Below are positions 52,160 to 60,770 of a stretch of DNA of 64,000 bases, one piece after another; position 1 is the first letter of the stretch, and the number at the start of each line of letters is the position of its first letter. The stretch is from Microbispora rosea (lineage in GTDB: Bacteria > Actinomycetota > Actinomycetes > Streptosporangiales > Streptosporangiaceae): the NCBI RefSeq assembly GCF_900156315.1, contig NZ_FTNI01000035.1, positions 33,998-97,997 on the forward strand, given 5' to 3'. A model generated the notes under the pieces. The model was not told the DNA's origin. It made no database searches and saw only the letters and a list, made by a program, of their open reading frames with translations. The position numbers and the translations under genes were made by a program.

Positions 52160-52630
52160 TCAGGCCCGCCGGTCAGCCACGAGACGACCCATCTCGATGA
52201 ACTGCTTCCGCTGAGCGGGCGACAGCGGTGCGAGCAGTTCCGCCTGGACGCCGTCGACGATGTCGTCCAGTCTCAGAAGTGCCTCCCTTCCGGCCTCGGT
52301 GATGGTGACGATGTTGCGGCGTTTGTGCTCGGGGTCGGGACGACGCTCGACCAGTCCGCGACCCTCCATCTCGGTCAGGCCACCCGTGACGTCGCTGCGG
52401 TCGATTCCCGTACCACGACTGAGGTCCGCCTGACTGGCGGCGCCCCATTGCTCAAGCGCGGCGAGCAGTCGGTAGTGGTAGCCGCGCAGGCCATCGGCGT
52501 GGGCCTCGAATGCGGCCGCCAGGAGAGCGGAGGAGCGGGCGAAGACACGGCTGACGATCCAGGTGGGGCGGTCCTTGACGCGATCAGGAGTCCGATCCGG
52601 CTGGTGGCGCATGGGCATGCCGCTCAGCAT
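52160..52630 (-). CDS. MarR-family transcriptional regulator
   Basis: 156-aa winged-helix regulator. RGYHYRLLAALEQWGAASQA leads into the helix-turn-helix DLSRGTGIDRSDVTGGLTEM, and the wing is RRPDPEHKRRNIVTITEAG. The C-terminal dimerisation helix includes LSPAQRKQFIEMGRLV. Three in-frame ATGs (52630, 52618, 52612) are possible starts. It is divergent from a 229-aa protein gene across a set of four TTGG-N5-CCAA dyads, which it very probably binds to control both genes. Ligand unknown. Confidence 0.88.
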   Translation of the reverse strand: MLSGMPMRHQPDRTPDRVKDRPTWIVSRVFARSSALLAAAFEAHADGLRGYHYRLLAALEQWGAASQADLSRGTGIDRSDVTGGLTEMEGRGLVERRPDPEHKRRNIVTITEAGREALLRLDDIVDGVQAELLAPLSPAQRKQFIEMGRLVADRRA

Positions 52631-52639
52631 ACAGAGTTG

Positions 52640-52706
52640 TTGGTCTCACCAACACTTGCTATGTTGGCGAGACCAACATTGGTCCGGCCAACATTGGATG
52701 GGCCAA
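52640..52706. promoter_or_regulatory. Array of four TTGG-N5-CCAA dyads (MarR operator)
   Basis: Dyads occupy 52640-52652, 52664-52676, 52679-52691 and 52694-52706. The first is extended to TGTTGGT-CTC-ACCAACA and the second to TGTTGG-CGAGA-CCAACA. The last three start exactly 15 bp apart. They fill the gap between marR and the divergent gene. Confidence 0.7.
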
Positions 52707-52754
52707 CCCCGCCTGCGAAACGGCTGGGGCCGACCACATCAAGGAGAACTGTCG

Positions 52755-53444
52755 ATGAGCACCCCGCACGAGCCGACCGCGAAGCCCCCGGGCGCAAACG
52801 TCCTCGTCGTCGGCCGCAGTCCGAGCGCCCTGGTCACCGCCGTCGACATCCTGCGCAAGACGGGATACACCGCGAACGCGACGAACCAGTTCGACAGGGT
52901 TCTCACCGATTACGACGCCGGCGGAGTCGACATCCTGGTGTTCGGGGGCATGGTGCCCCCGGACATCAAGCAGCACGTGCGCGATGAATTGACGCGGCTG
53001 AATCCCGACGCCCGCGTCATCCAGGGATTGTTCGGGATACCCGAGCTGATCGCGGCGCAGGTAGCGGCGGCCACATGTCCGCCGCTGCCGGAAGGCGACG
53101 AAGTCGCCTACGATGCGGACCACCGTTGCGTGCGACTCACCATCCACGAGTCCGCCGACGTACGCGTGGAGGTCTGGTGGGCCACATCGTTCACCCCACC
53201 CGAGTCGACCAGCGTCTCCGAGCGGGTATACGAGAACACCCTCGACCCCGGTGCCCACGTCATTTCGATCCCTCACCACGTTCCCAAGGAAGCCTCATTC
53301 GGGGCCGTCACCGTCGGTCAGTCCGTGCAGGTGTTCACGATCGGGCCCGTTCCCGACTCCGTACGGCGACTGGTGCCCACATCGGCCGAGGACAAGCGTC
53401 TTCCCGACGTCACGGCTGTGACAACGCGAATCGATGAGTCCTGA
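52755..53444 (+). CDS. Unrecognised 229-aa protein with receiver-like N-terminus, divergent from marR
   Basis: I do not recognise the family. Residues 15-90 look like an alpha/beta receiver-type fold (ANVLVVGRSPSALVTAVDIL, then GVDILVFGGMVPPDIKQHV) without the full phosphorylation site. Residues about 120-215 look all-beta (VRLTIHESADVRVEVWWATS and ASFGAVTVGQSVQVFTIGPV), possibly an immunoglobulin-like or small-molecule-binding sheet. No signal peptide. AAGGAG lies nine bases before the ATG. The array of MarR-type sites upstream suggests induction by the MarR ligand. A 19-bp hairpin follows the gene. Confidence 0.72.
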   Translation: MSTPHEPTAKPPGANVLVVGRSPSALVTAVDILRKTGYTANATNQFDRVLTDYDAGGVDILVFGGMVPPDIKQHVRDELTRLNPDARVIQGLFGIPELIAAQVAAATCPPLPEGDEVAYDADHRCVRLTIHESADVRVEVWWATSFTPPESTSVSERVYENTLDPGAHVISIPHHVPKEASFGAVTVGQSVQVFTIGPVPDSVRRLVPTSAEDKRLPDVTAVTTRIDES

Positions 53445-53453
53445 GCTGAGACC

Positions 53454-53499
53454 CCCCGCGGCGTCCGGGCTCCGAGCCGCGAGCCCGGACGCCGCGGGG
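53454..53499 (+). terminator. 19-bp perfect hairpin terminator
   Basis: CCCCGCGGCGTCCGGGCTC and its exact complement at 53481-53499 enclose an 8-nt loop, 9 bp after the 229-aa gene stop. This is the longest perfect stem in the window. Confidence 0.8.
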
Positions 53500-53636
53500 A
53501 TGCCGCGCGCCGAACCCTCTGGTTCGCACCCTCTCCCGGATTCGCCCTCGCAGACTTCGACGGGGATTTCCCGGCCCGGATGCTTCTGATCCTGCCCGCA
53601 CTCCGCTGACCACCCCAGGCAACGAGGAAACACTTC

Positions 53637-54403
53637 ATGTCACCTTTTTCTCGCCTCGCACGCGCCTGCGCGATCGCTGCGCGAACCTCACTCGCTCTGT
53701 CGGCGGCCGTTGCCGCGCTCTTCGCCGCGACGGCGACGCCGACCGCGGCATCGGCCGGCACCGATACGAACGCGGCTTCCGTGTCCAGCGCACCGGGCTG
53801 GAGTTGTCGTCCACCACCCAGCAGTGCGTCAACCGGGCGGTCGGTTCCTTGGGCAACATCACGAAATGGTCCGTCCAGGTGAAGGGCAACCGAGAGACGG
53901 AGTCGATCGTGGCCGTCAGCCATCAGCCCAACGGAGTGGATCTCATCGGCACCATGAAGTCCGGCTCCCGCACCAAGGTGGTCGGCGGCAAGGACAGCGG
54001 CAAATTCGTCAAGCGGTTCCTCGGGGACTACCGCTACGACCCGGCGGACTTCCACACCCTCACCAACGTCGTCTCCACCGACAAGGGCACGGTCTACCCG
54101 GAACAGGGCACGGTCCGGTTCAGCGCCACGGACAAGAAGGGCAGGATCAACGCGCACACTCCGGACGGTTGCGACTGGACACTGACCGTGCGCGGCGACA
54201 CCGCCGAACTCGATCCCGCCACGCAGACCTGCCACACCGCGACAGGCGACACCTCACTGGTCTACTGGACACTGGTCACCGACGACGGACGGCACATGAA
54301 CGCCTTCCATGCCGGATCCACCACCACGCCGAGCCAGCCTCCGGCCAACACCTTCCTGTACGTCGGTGCGCTGACCAGATCCGCCACAGGTAAAGACGAA
54401 TAG
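53637..54403 (+). pseudogene. Secreted protein gene with a frameshift after the signal peptide
   Basis: A clear signal peptide (SLALSAAVAALFAATATPTA, cleavage near ASA-G) is encoded from the ATG at 53637. The following mature domain is in another frame: from about 53762 it reads YERGFRVQRTGLELSSTTQQ and continues to the stop at 54403 with CVNRAVGSLGNITKWSVQV. One missing base near 53755-53762 joins the two. The mature part (about 210 aa) has three Cys (in QQCVN, DGCDW and TQTCH) and many beta-type segments. I do not recognise the family. It is either a recent pseudogene or a sequencing error. The nearest start in the mature frame is a TTG at 53804, which would yield a protein without a signal. 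Confidence 0.65.
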
Positions 54404-54548
54404 CCGCGCCACCCCAGGCGATCCACCACTACCTCAGCCCCCATTTCCGCCCGTGATCACAGCCTCTCCCCTGATCAGTGCGAGCAGCGACAGTGCCGGC
54501 CGCATCCGCGGACGTTCCCGGAGATACAACGCACCCACCGGTAGAAAA

Positions 54549-54591
54549 TGCCGGCTCCCCACGGCGCGGGTCGCGTCGTGGGGAGCCGGCA
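54549..54591. terminator. 15-bp perfect hairpin between convergent genes
   Basis: TGCCGGCTCCCCACG and CGTGGGGAGCCGGCA with a 13-nt loop lie between the secreted-protein gene and the convergent tetR. They probably terminate both. Confidence 0.75.
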
Positions 54592-54692
54592 CAGATCTGG
54601 CGCAGCGTGCCCGGCCCGACTTCGCTTGCTCACGCTTCTTGGGATCCGCCGACGAGCGCGATCGGCCGATCAGGGGCGCAGCCGGGCACGGG

Positions 54693-55403
54693 TCAGCGGG
54701 CGAGCCGTTGGAGCCAGTCGCGCAGGAGTGCCGTTTCGGCGGGCCGCAGCGGAAGGCCGGCCTGATCCGCGGCGGCGATGGCGGCGTCGAGGGCGAGTGC
54801 CCGGGAGGCGAGACCGGAATACGCGTCCGGCGGCGCGTCGGTGACGAGGGAGCCGATGACGGATTCCCGCACCCTCGCGGAGATCTCCAGGTCGCGGTTC
54901 TCATCCGGGTCGGCGATCAGCGACAGGGTGACGCCCGTACTGGCGGCTTGCAGGAGGCGGGCGGCCAGTACGGGCGGGACCCGCAGACGGCCGACGGCCG
55001 CGACGCGGTCCAGGAACTTCAGCACGAGGTCGTGAGCCTCGGCCGCGGCGGGCGGCAGGCGGCCGGGCCGGTCGGTGCCGAACATCAGCAGGTAGAAGGC
55101 CGGGTGGCGCAGACCGAAGTCGACGTGGGCATCCCAGCCACGGCGCATGTCGTCGACCGGATCGCCGGTGGACGGCAGGAGGTGCTTCTCGTCCAGGTAG
55201 CGGTCGAAGGCGAGGATGGCCAGAGCCGCGAGCAGGCCGTCCTTGTCGCCGAAGAGCTGGTAGAGGGACGCGGCGCGGACCCCTGCCGCCGCCGCGACCG
55301 AGCGCGTGGAGACCGCCTGAGCGCCCTCGCGCTCCAGGATGCCGGCCGCCACCTCGAGGATCTGCCGCTTCTTCGCCTCGTACACGGTTGCAATGCTACG
55401 CAT
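54693..55403 (-). CDS. TetR-family transcriptional regulator
   Basis: 236-aa TetR repressor. The helix-turn-helix is at residues about 8-55 (KKRQILEVAAGILEREGAQA, then STRSVAAAAGVRAASLYQLF). The ligand domain is helical with a WDAHVDFGLRHPAFYLLMFG segment often seen in TetR_C domains. The ATG at 55403 lies inside a small dyad ACGCA-TTTT-TGCGT. It is divergent from an aldo-keto reductase gene, with a 30-bp near-perfect palindrome between the two, so it most likely represses the reductase and itself. Confidence 0.9.
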   Translation of the reverse strand: MRSIATVYEAKKRQILEVAAGILEREGAQAVSTRSVAAAAGVRAASLYQLFGDKDGLLAALAILAFDRYLDEKHLLPSTGDPVDDMRRGWDAHVDFGLRHPAFYLLMFGTDRPGRLPPAAAEAHDLVLKFLDRVAAVGRLRVPPVLAARLLQAASTGVTLSLIADPDENRDLEISARVRESVIGSLVTDAPPDAYSGLASRALALDAAIAAADQAGLPLRPAETALLRDWLQRLAR

Positions 55404-55407
55404 TTTT

Positions 55408-55437
55408 GCGTATCACTGAGACGTATCAGTGCTACGC
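55408..55437. promoter_or_regulatory. TetR operator, 12-6-12 palindrome
   Basis: GCGTATCACTGA and TCAGTGCTACGC (11 of 12 positions complementary) flank a 6-bp centre in the 76-bp gap between tetR and the aldo-keto reductase gene. Geometry and place fit a TetR operator. A direct repeat of GCTACGCATT overlaps it on both sides. Confidence 0.65.
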
Positions 55438-55479
55438 ATTCGAGCGTTTCACTGATCCGCCACATCGAGGAGACATTCC

Positions 55480-56382
55480 ATGAATCGAGTCGGATACGGC
55501 GCCATGCAACTCGCCGGGCCGAACGTCTGGGACCTGCCGGATGATCCCGAGTCGGCCCGGCGAGTGCTGCGCCTCGCGGTCGAGCTGGGCGTGACGTTCT
55601 TCGACACCGCCAACGCCTACGGGCCGCGTACCGTCAACCGGCTGATCGGGCAGGCACTGCGGCCGTTCCCGGACGGGGTGATCGTCGGCAACAAGGTCGG
55701 CGCCGGGCGTGGCGCGGACGGGTCATGGCTCGTCACCGGTCACCCCCGAACGGTCCGCCGGCAGGTCCACGAGGCCCTCGCGGACATGGGTACGGAGATC
55801 AGCGAGCTGACCTATCTGCGGCTGGGAGGTGACACCCCCGGAATCCCCAGTGAGGTGCCGCTGGAGGATTCGCTCGGCGTGCTCGTCGAACTGCGCGACC
55901 AGGGCCTCATCCGCCGCATCGGCCTGTCCGGGGCGTCGCCGGAGATGTTGGCCCGCGCTCAGAGGATGACGCCGATCGCGGCCGTGCAGAACCGGTTCAA
56001 CCTGCTCGACCGCAGCGGTGTGCAGGTCCTCGCCGACTGTGAGCGGCAGGGCATCATGTTCGTGCCTTACTTCCCGCTCGCCTCCGGGCGGCTCACCGCC
56101 TACGCCGAGCTGACCGGCCCCGCACGACGACTCGGCGCGACGCCGGCCCAGGTCGCTCTGGCCTGGCTGTTGCGCCGTTCCCCGGCCGTTGTCGTGATCC
56201 CCGGCACGGCGAACCCCGATCATCTGCGTGCCAACGTCGCCGCGGCCGAGGTCGCCGACGACCTGACCGACGCCGAGGTGAGCCGCATGACCGGGCTCGC
56301 CGACGAGTCGGCGGCCGCACTCGACCAGCCGGACGCGTCCACTCTCGCCATCCTCACGACCGCGGCGGACCGGCACCGGTAG
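55480..56382 (+). CDS. Aldo/keto reductase family oxidoreductase
   Basis: NADPH-dependent carbonyl reductase fold, 300 aa. The catalytic Asp and Tyr are in FFDTANAYGP and the Lys in VIVGNKVGAG. The position of the usual active-site His (normally a Leu-His pair in the third strand) reads TYLRLGG, so the His is replaced, as in some actinobacterial members. The C-terminal NADP-binding block is VVVIPGTANPDHLRANVAAA. Substrate unknown. It is divergent from a TetR regulator and probably induced by that regulator's ligand. Confidence 0.88.
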   Translation: MNRVGYGAMQLAGPNVWDLPDDPESARRVLRLAVELGVTFFDTANAYGPRTVNRLIGQALRPFPDGVIVGNKVGAGRGADGSWLVTGHPRTVRRQVHEALADMGTEISELTYLRLGGDTPGIPSEVPLEDSLGVLVELRDQGLIRRIGLSGASPEMLARAQRMTPIAAVQNRFNLLDRSGVQVLADCERQGIMFVPYFPLASGRLTAYAELTGPARRLGATPAQVALAWLLRRSPAVVVIPGTANPDHLRANVAAAEVADDLTDAEVSRMTGLADESAAALDQPDASTLAILTTAADRHR

Positions 56383-56456
56383 CCCCGGTTCAACGCGTCC
56401 CATCCCCGGGAGCCGGCCCGCGGCTCGGAGGCCGGGCGACGTGGAAGCTCAAGCGC

Positions 56457-56462
56457 TACAGT
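56457..56462 (+). promoter_or_regulatory. Candidate -10 element of a leaderless iclR transcript
   Basis: TACAGT lies seven bases before the IclR ATG at 56469, with no ribosome binding site between, which is the arrangement of leaderless actinobacterial genes. The surrounding GCGCTACAGTCC is repeated exactly at 51968-51979. Confidence 0.4.
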
Positions 56463-56468
56463 CCGGCT

Positions 56469-57254
56469 ATGAGCAACGACGCTTCCGGCAGGACCGAGGC
56501 CAGCGGCGGCGGCGTGCAGTCCGTGGACCGGGCGATCAGCATCATGGAGATCCTCGCCGACCGCGGAGAGGCCGGGGTCACCGAGATCGCCGCCGAGATC
56601 GAGGTCCACAAGTCGACCGCGTTCCGCCTGCTGGGCGCCCTGGAGGCGCGCGGGCTCGTGGAGCAGACCGAGGACCGCGGCAAGTATCGCCTCGGCTTCG
56701 GGCTCGTCCGCCTCGCCGGAAGCGTCTCCATGCGGATGGACGTCACCCAGCAGAGCAGGCCCGTCTGCCACCGCCTGGCGGAGGAGATCGGCGAGACCGT
56801 GAACATCGCCGTCCTGCGCTCGCACTACGCGGTCAACCTCGACCAGGTGCGCGGCCCCTCCGCCGTCACCGCCTACAACTGGGTGGGTCAGCTCACGCCC
56901 CTGCACGCGACGTCGAGCGGCAAGGTCCTGCTCGCGTACGTGGACCGGCAGCGCCGCGACGACCTGCTGCGCGTCGCGGGCCTCCAGCGCTACACGCCCA
57001 GCACGGTGACCTCGGCGGAGGACCTGGAGCGGGAGCTGGCGACGGTGCGCGAGCGCGGCTACGCGCTCACGCTGGAGGAGCTGGAGGTGGGCCTGAACGC
57101 GCTCGCCGCTCCCGTCCGCTCCTTCGGCGGAGAGGTCGTGGCGGCGGTGAGCGCGTCGGGGCCCGCCTACCGGTTCAGCGAGGGCCGCATGCGCGAGCTG
57201 GCCCCTCTCCTCGTCAAGGGAGCCGAGGAGATCAGTCACCGCCTCGGCGGCTAG
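56469..57254 (+). CDS. IclR-family regulator, probable controller of the betaine demethylase genes
   Basis: 261-aa IclR regulator. Winged helix: VQSVDRAISIMEILADRGEA with VTEIAAEIEVHKSTAFRLLG. Effector domain: GETVNIAVLRSHYAVNLDQV and PLHATSSGKVLLAYV. It is paralogous to the IclR protein encoded at 47620 (same length, alignable throughout). It faces the mscR-Rieske-fdh operon, overlapping the last gene by 4 bp, and is the natural candidate to bind the GTTGTGCA/TGCGCAAC repeat in front of that operon. The start appears leaderless. Confidence 0.9.
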   Translation: MSNDASGRTEASGGGVQSVDRAISIMEILADRGEAGVTEIAAEIEVHKSTAFRLLGALEARGLVEQTEDRGKYRLGFGLVRLAGSVSMRMDVTQQSRPVCHRLAEEIGETVNIAVLRSHYAVNLDQVRGPSAVTAYNWVGQLTPLHATSSGKVLLAYVDRQRRDDLLRVAGLQRYTPSTVTSAEDLERELATVRERGYALTLEELEVGLNALAAPVRSFGGEVVAAVSASGPAYRFSEGRMRELAPLLVKGAEEISHRLGG

Positions 57255-59569
57255 CCCTCTCCCTCCGCCGCGCGCCGCAGCCGCACGACGACGCTCTTGG
57301 ACGTGGGCGTGTTCGAGGTCTCCGCCACCGAGTCCAGGGGCACCAGCACGTTGGTCTCCGGGAAGTAGGCCGCGCAGCAGCCCCGCGCCGTCGGGTAGGC
57401 GACGGCCCGGAACCCCTCGGCCACGCGCTCGCCGTCCGGCCACTCGCTGATCAGGTCGAGCATGTCGCCGTCGGCGAGACCACGCTCGGCCAGGTCGTCG
57501 GGGTGGACGAAGACCACCCGGCGCCCGTTCTTGACGCCGCGGTAGCGGTCGTCCAGGCCGTAGATCGTGGTGTTGTACTGGTCGTGGCTGCGCACGGTCT
57601 GCAGCAGGAGCCGGCCCGGGGGCACGCGCAGCACCTCCAGCGGGTTGACCGTGAAGTTCGCCTTCCCCGTGGCCGTGGGGAAGCGGCGCTCGTCGCGCGG
57701 CGCGTTCGGCAGGAGGAAGCCGCCCGGCCTGCGCGCTCTCGCGTTGAAGTCGCCGAACCCCGGCACCACCCGCTCGATGCGCTCCCTGATCGCGTCGTAC
57801 CCCGCCTCGAACTCGGCCCACGGCACGTGCGGGTCGTCGCCGAGCAGCTCACGGGCCAGCCGGCACACGATGGCCACCTCCGACAGCAGCGTGTCCGACG
57901 CGGGGCGCAGCCGTCCGCGCGAGGCGTGCACGGCGCCCATCGAGTCCTCGACGGTGACGAACTGCTCGCCGCCGGCCTGGACGTCCCGCTCGGTGCGGCC
58001 GAGCGTGGGCAGGATGAGCGCCTGCTCGCCGCACACGGCGTGCGACCGGTTCAGCTTGGTCGACACCTGCACCGTGAGCCGGCAGCGGCGCAGGGCCGCC
58101 TCCGTCGCGGCGGTGTCCGGCGTCGCGGAGACGAAGTTGCCGCCCATGGCGAAGAACACCTGGGCGTCCCCGTCGCGCATGGCGCGGATGGCCTCCACGG
58201 TGTCATGGCCGTGCTCGCGCGGCGGCGGGAAGCCGAACTCCTGCTCCAACGCGTCGAGGAACTCGGGTTTGGGCTTCTCGTAGATGCCCATCGTCCGGTC
58301 GCCCTGCACGTTGGAGTGCCCGCGTACCGGACACACGCCCGCGCCCGGCCGTCCCACGTTGCCGCGCAGCAGCAGGAAGTCGACGATCTCCCTGATCGTC
58401 GGGACCGACTTGCGGTGCTGGGTGAGGCCCATCGCCCAGCAGACCACGACCGAGCGGGCGGCCAGCACGTCGCGGGCCGTCTCCTCGATCTCGGCCCGGG
58501 TCAGCCCGGTCGCCTCCAGCACCTCGTCCCAGTACCGATCGGCACTGCCGAGCCCGCGTATGTGCTTCTCCCAGGCGTCGAACCCGTGCGTGTGCGCCTC
58601 GATGAACTCGCGGTCCACCACCGTGCCGGGCGCGGCGTCCTCGGCCTCCAGCAGGAGCAGCGACAGCGCCTGGAACAGCGCCAGGTCACCGCCGAGGCGG
58701 ATCTGCAGGAACCGGTCGGACAGCGCCGTCCCGGTCCCGGCGAGGCCGGAGGGCCGCTGCGGGTTCCGGAACCGCAGCAGCCCGGCCTCCGGCAGCGGGT
58801 TGACCGCCACGATCCGCGCGCCGGCCCGCTTCGCCCGCTCCAGCGCGGTGAGCATGCGCGGATGGTTGGTGCCCGGGTTCTGGCCGACCACGAAGATCAG
58901 GTCGGCCTGGTGCAGGTCCTCCAGCAGCACGGTGCCCTTGCCGATGCCGAGCGTCTCGGTCAGCGCGGAGCCGCTCGACTCGTGGCACATGTTGGAGCAG
59001 TCGGGCAGGTTGTTGGTGCCGAACCTGCGGACGAGAAGCTGGTAGGCGAAGGCGGCCTCGTTGGAGGTGCGGCCGGAGGTGTAGAAGACGGCCTGCCCCG
59101 GGTGGTCGAGCGCGGCCAGTTCGCGCGCGACGACGCCGAAGGCGTCCTCCCACGAGATCGGCTCGTAGCGGTCCGAGCCGGCCGGCTTGTACATCGGCTC
59201 GGTGAGCCGGCCCTGCTGGCCCAGCCAGTAGTCGCTGCGCCGGGCCAGCTCACTCACCGGATGCTCGGCGAAGAAGTCGCGGGTGACCCGGCGGACCGTC
59301 GCCTCCTCGGCCACCGCCTTCGCGCCGTTCTCGCAGAACTCGGCGGGGCTGCGGTGACCGTCGCCCTCGGGCCAGGCGCATCCCGGGCAGTCGAAGCCGG
59401 ACTTCTGGTTGACCCGCAGCAGGGTCAGCATCGTCCGTCCCGCGCCCATCTGCCGGTAGGCCGTGCCGAGCGCGTGGCCGACCGCCGGGACCCCGCCCGC
59501 CCAGGTCTTGGGCGAGCCGATCTCCAGGCGTTCGTCTCCGACATCCTCCCGAGGGGGCTTACGTGTCAC
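57251..59569 (-). CDS. FdhF/YdeP-family molybdopterin oxidoreductase
   Basis: 772-aa protein resembling formate dehydrogenase alpha chains of the YdeP type, with bis-MGD and molybdenum expected. FDCPGCAWPEGDG and FCENGAKAV carry the N-terminal Cys residues. PDCSNMCHESSG has a Cys at the place of the metal-binding Sec/Cys of formate dehydrogenases. GQNPGTNHPRML and PVRGHSNVQGDRTMGI are cofactor-binding blocks, and DQYNTTIYGLDDRYRGVKNG lies in the C-terminal domain. In this operon it would oxidise formate made from demethylation to CO2; that role is inferred. The GTG start is preceded by GGAGAT. Confidence 0.88.
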   Translation of the reverse strand: MTRKPPREDVGDERLEIGSPKTWAGGVPAVGHALGTAYRQMGAGRTMLTLLRVNQKSGFDCPGCAWPEGDGHRSPAEFCENGAKAVAEEATVRRVTRDFFAEHPVSELARRSDYWLGQQGRLTEPMYKPAGSDRYEPISWEDAFGVVARELAALDHPGQAVFYTSGRTSNEAAFAYQLLVRRFGTNNLPDCSNMCHESSGSALTETLGIGKGTVLLEDLHQADLIFVVGQNPGTNHPRMLTALERAKRAGARIVAVNPLPEAGLLRFRNPQRPSGLAGTGTALSDRFLQIRLGGDLALFQALSLLLLEAEDAAPGTVVDREFIEAHTHGFDAWEKHIRGLGSADRYWDEVLEATGLTRAEIEETARDVLAARSVVVCWAMGLTQHRKSVPTIREIVDFLLLRGNVGRPGAGVCPVRGHSNVQGDRTMGIYEKPKPEFLDALEQEFGFPPPREHGHDTVEAIRAMRDGDAQVFFAMGGNFVSATPDTAATEAALRRCRLTVQVSTKLNRSHAVCGEQALILPTLGRTERDVQAGGEQFVTVEDSMGAVHASRGRLRPASDTLLSEVAIVCRLARELLGDDPHVPWAEFEAGYDAIRERIERVVPGFGDFNARARRPGGFLLPNAPRDERRFPTATGKANFTVNPLEVLRVPPGRLLLQTVRSHDQYNTTIYGLDDRYRGVKNGRRVVFVHPDDLAERGLADGDMLDLISEWPDGERVAEGFRAVAYPTARGCCAAYFPETNVLVPLDSVAETSNTPTSKSVVVRLRRAAEGEG

Positions 59570-59587
59570 GCCGCATCTCCTCCGAAC

Positions 59588-60709
59588 TCACTCGCCGATC
59601 TTGCCACGCACCCAATCATGGAACAGGCCGATGTGGTGCTCGCTCGGCACCAGCACGCCGCCCTTGGCGTACGTGCGGGAGCTCATCGAGGGCTGGGTGC
59701 GCTCGCAGGCGTCGAAGTCCTGCTCGTTGACCCGGTGGAACAGCTCAACCGACCGGCTGACGTCCTTGCCGGAGGCCACGACCTCCGGCAGGTAGAGCCA
59801 GTCGCACTCCACCACCGTGCGGTCGACCGCCAGCGGGAACATCCGGTGGACGATGACGTGGTCGGGCACCATGTTGACGAACACCTGCGGCTTGATCGTG
59901 ATGGCGTAGTAGCGCCTGTCCTGATCCTCGCTGATGGTCGGGATGCGGTCGAGCCCCTCGGAGCCGTCGACTGTGAACCCCTGGATGCCCTCGCCGAACA
60001 GCGCGCCGTGGCCCACGTAGTACTGCGCCGCGTAGCCGTCGGCGAACTCCGGCAGCACCTCGGTCAGCTCGGGGTGGATGGTCGCGCAGTGGTAGCACTC
60101 CATGAAGTTCTCGACGATGAGCTTCCAGTTGGCCTTCACGTCGTACACGATCCGGCGGCCGAGCGCGAGGTTGGCGACGTCGTAGTTGTCGAGGGAGGCC
60201 ACGTCGCCGAGACGCGTGCGCACCTCGCCGAGCACCGTGTCCTCGAACGAGGGCGGCTCGTCGGCCAGGCACACCCACACGTAGCCCAGCCACTCCCGCA
60301 CCGCCACGTTGACCAGGCCGAACTCGACCCGGTCGAGGTCGGGCATCTTGGTGAGGTTGGGGGCGGCGATGAGCTTGCCCTCCAGGTCGTACGTCCAGGC
60401 GTGGTAGGGGCACTGGAAGGCCCGCTTGACCTCGCCGGAATCCTCCGTGCAGATCCGCGCGCCGCGGTGGCGGCAGACGTTGTAGAACGCGCGGATCGAG
60501 TTGTCCCGCGCCCGGGTGATCAGGATGCTCTCGGTGCCGACCTGGACGGTCTTGAACGCTCCGGGCTTGGGCAGGTCGGCGGCCCTGACCGCGCAGAACC
60601 ACATCGACTCGAAGATGTGCTTCTGCTCCAGCGCGAAGACCTGGGGGTCGGTGTAGTGCTCGCCCGGCAGCGTGGCCATCAGGCTGGGGGGCAGGCTCGT
60701 GGTGCTCAC
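59588..60709 (-). CDS. Rieske non-heme iron oxygenase, quaternary-amine/glycine-betaine type
   Basis: 373-aa oxygenase alpha subunit. The Rieske [2Fe-2S] ligands are in CRHRGARIC and QCPYHAWTYD. The mononuclear iron site begins NWKLIVENFMECYHCATIHP with the two His. Overall similarity is to glycine-betaine monooxygenase (GbcA-like), stachydrine or carnitine oxygenases. It would remove one methyl group from a quaternary amine as formaldehyde. No reductase gene (GbcB-like) is adjacent, so electrons come from an unlinked protein. It is flanked in one operon by mscR and the formate-dehydrogenase-like gene. The GTG start is preceded by AGGAG. Confidence 0.9.
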   Translation of the reverse strand: MSTTSLPPSLMATLPGEHYTDPQVFALEQKHIFESMWFCAVRAADLPKPGAFKTVQVGTESILITRARDNSIRAFYNVCRHRGARICTEDSGEVKRAFQCPYHAWTYDLEGKLIAAPNLTKMPDLDRVEFGLVNVAVREWLGYVWVCLADEPPSFEDTVLGEVRTRLGDVASLDNYDVANLALGRRIVYDVKANWKLIVENFMECYHCATIHPELTEVLPEFADGYAAQYYVGHGALFGEGIQGFTVDGSEGLDRIPTISEDQDRRYYAITIKPQVFVNMVPDHVIVHRMFPLAVDRTVVECDWLYLPEVVASGKDVSRSVELFHRVNEQDFDACERTQPSMSSRTYAKGGVLVPSEHHIGLFHDWVRGKIGE

Positions 60710-60770
60710 TGGTCGCTCCTGAAGGTCGTACGTCGCACGTCGGGGATCGAGATGATCAGGGGGAGGCCGG

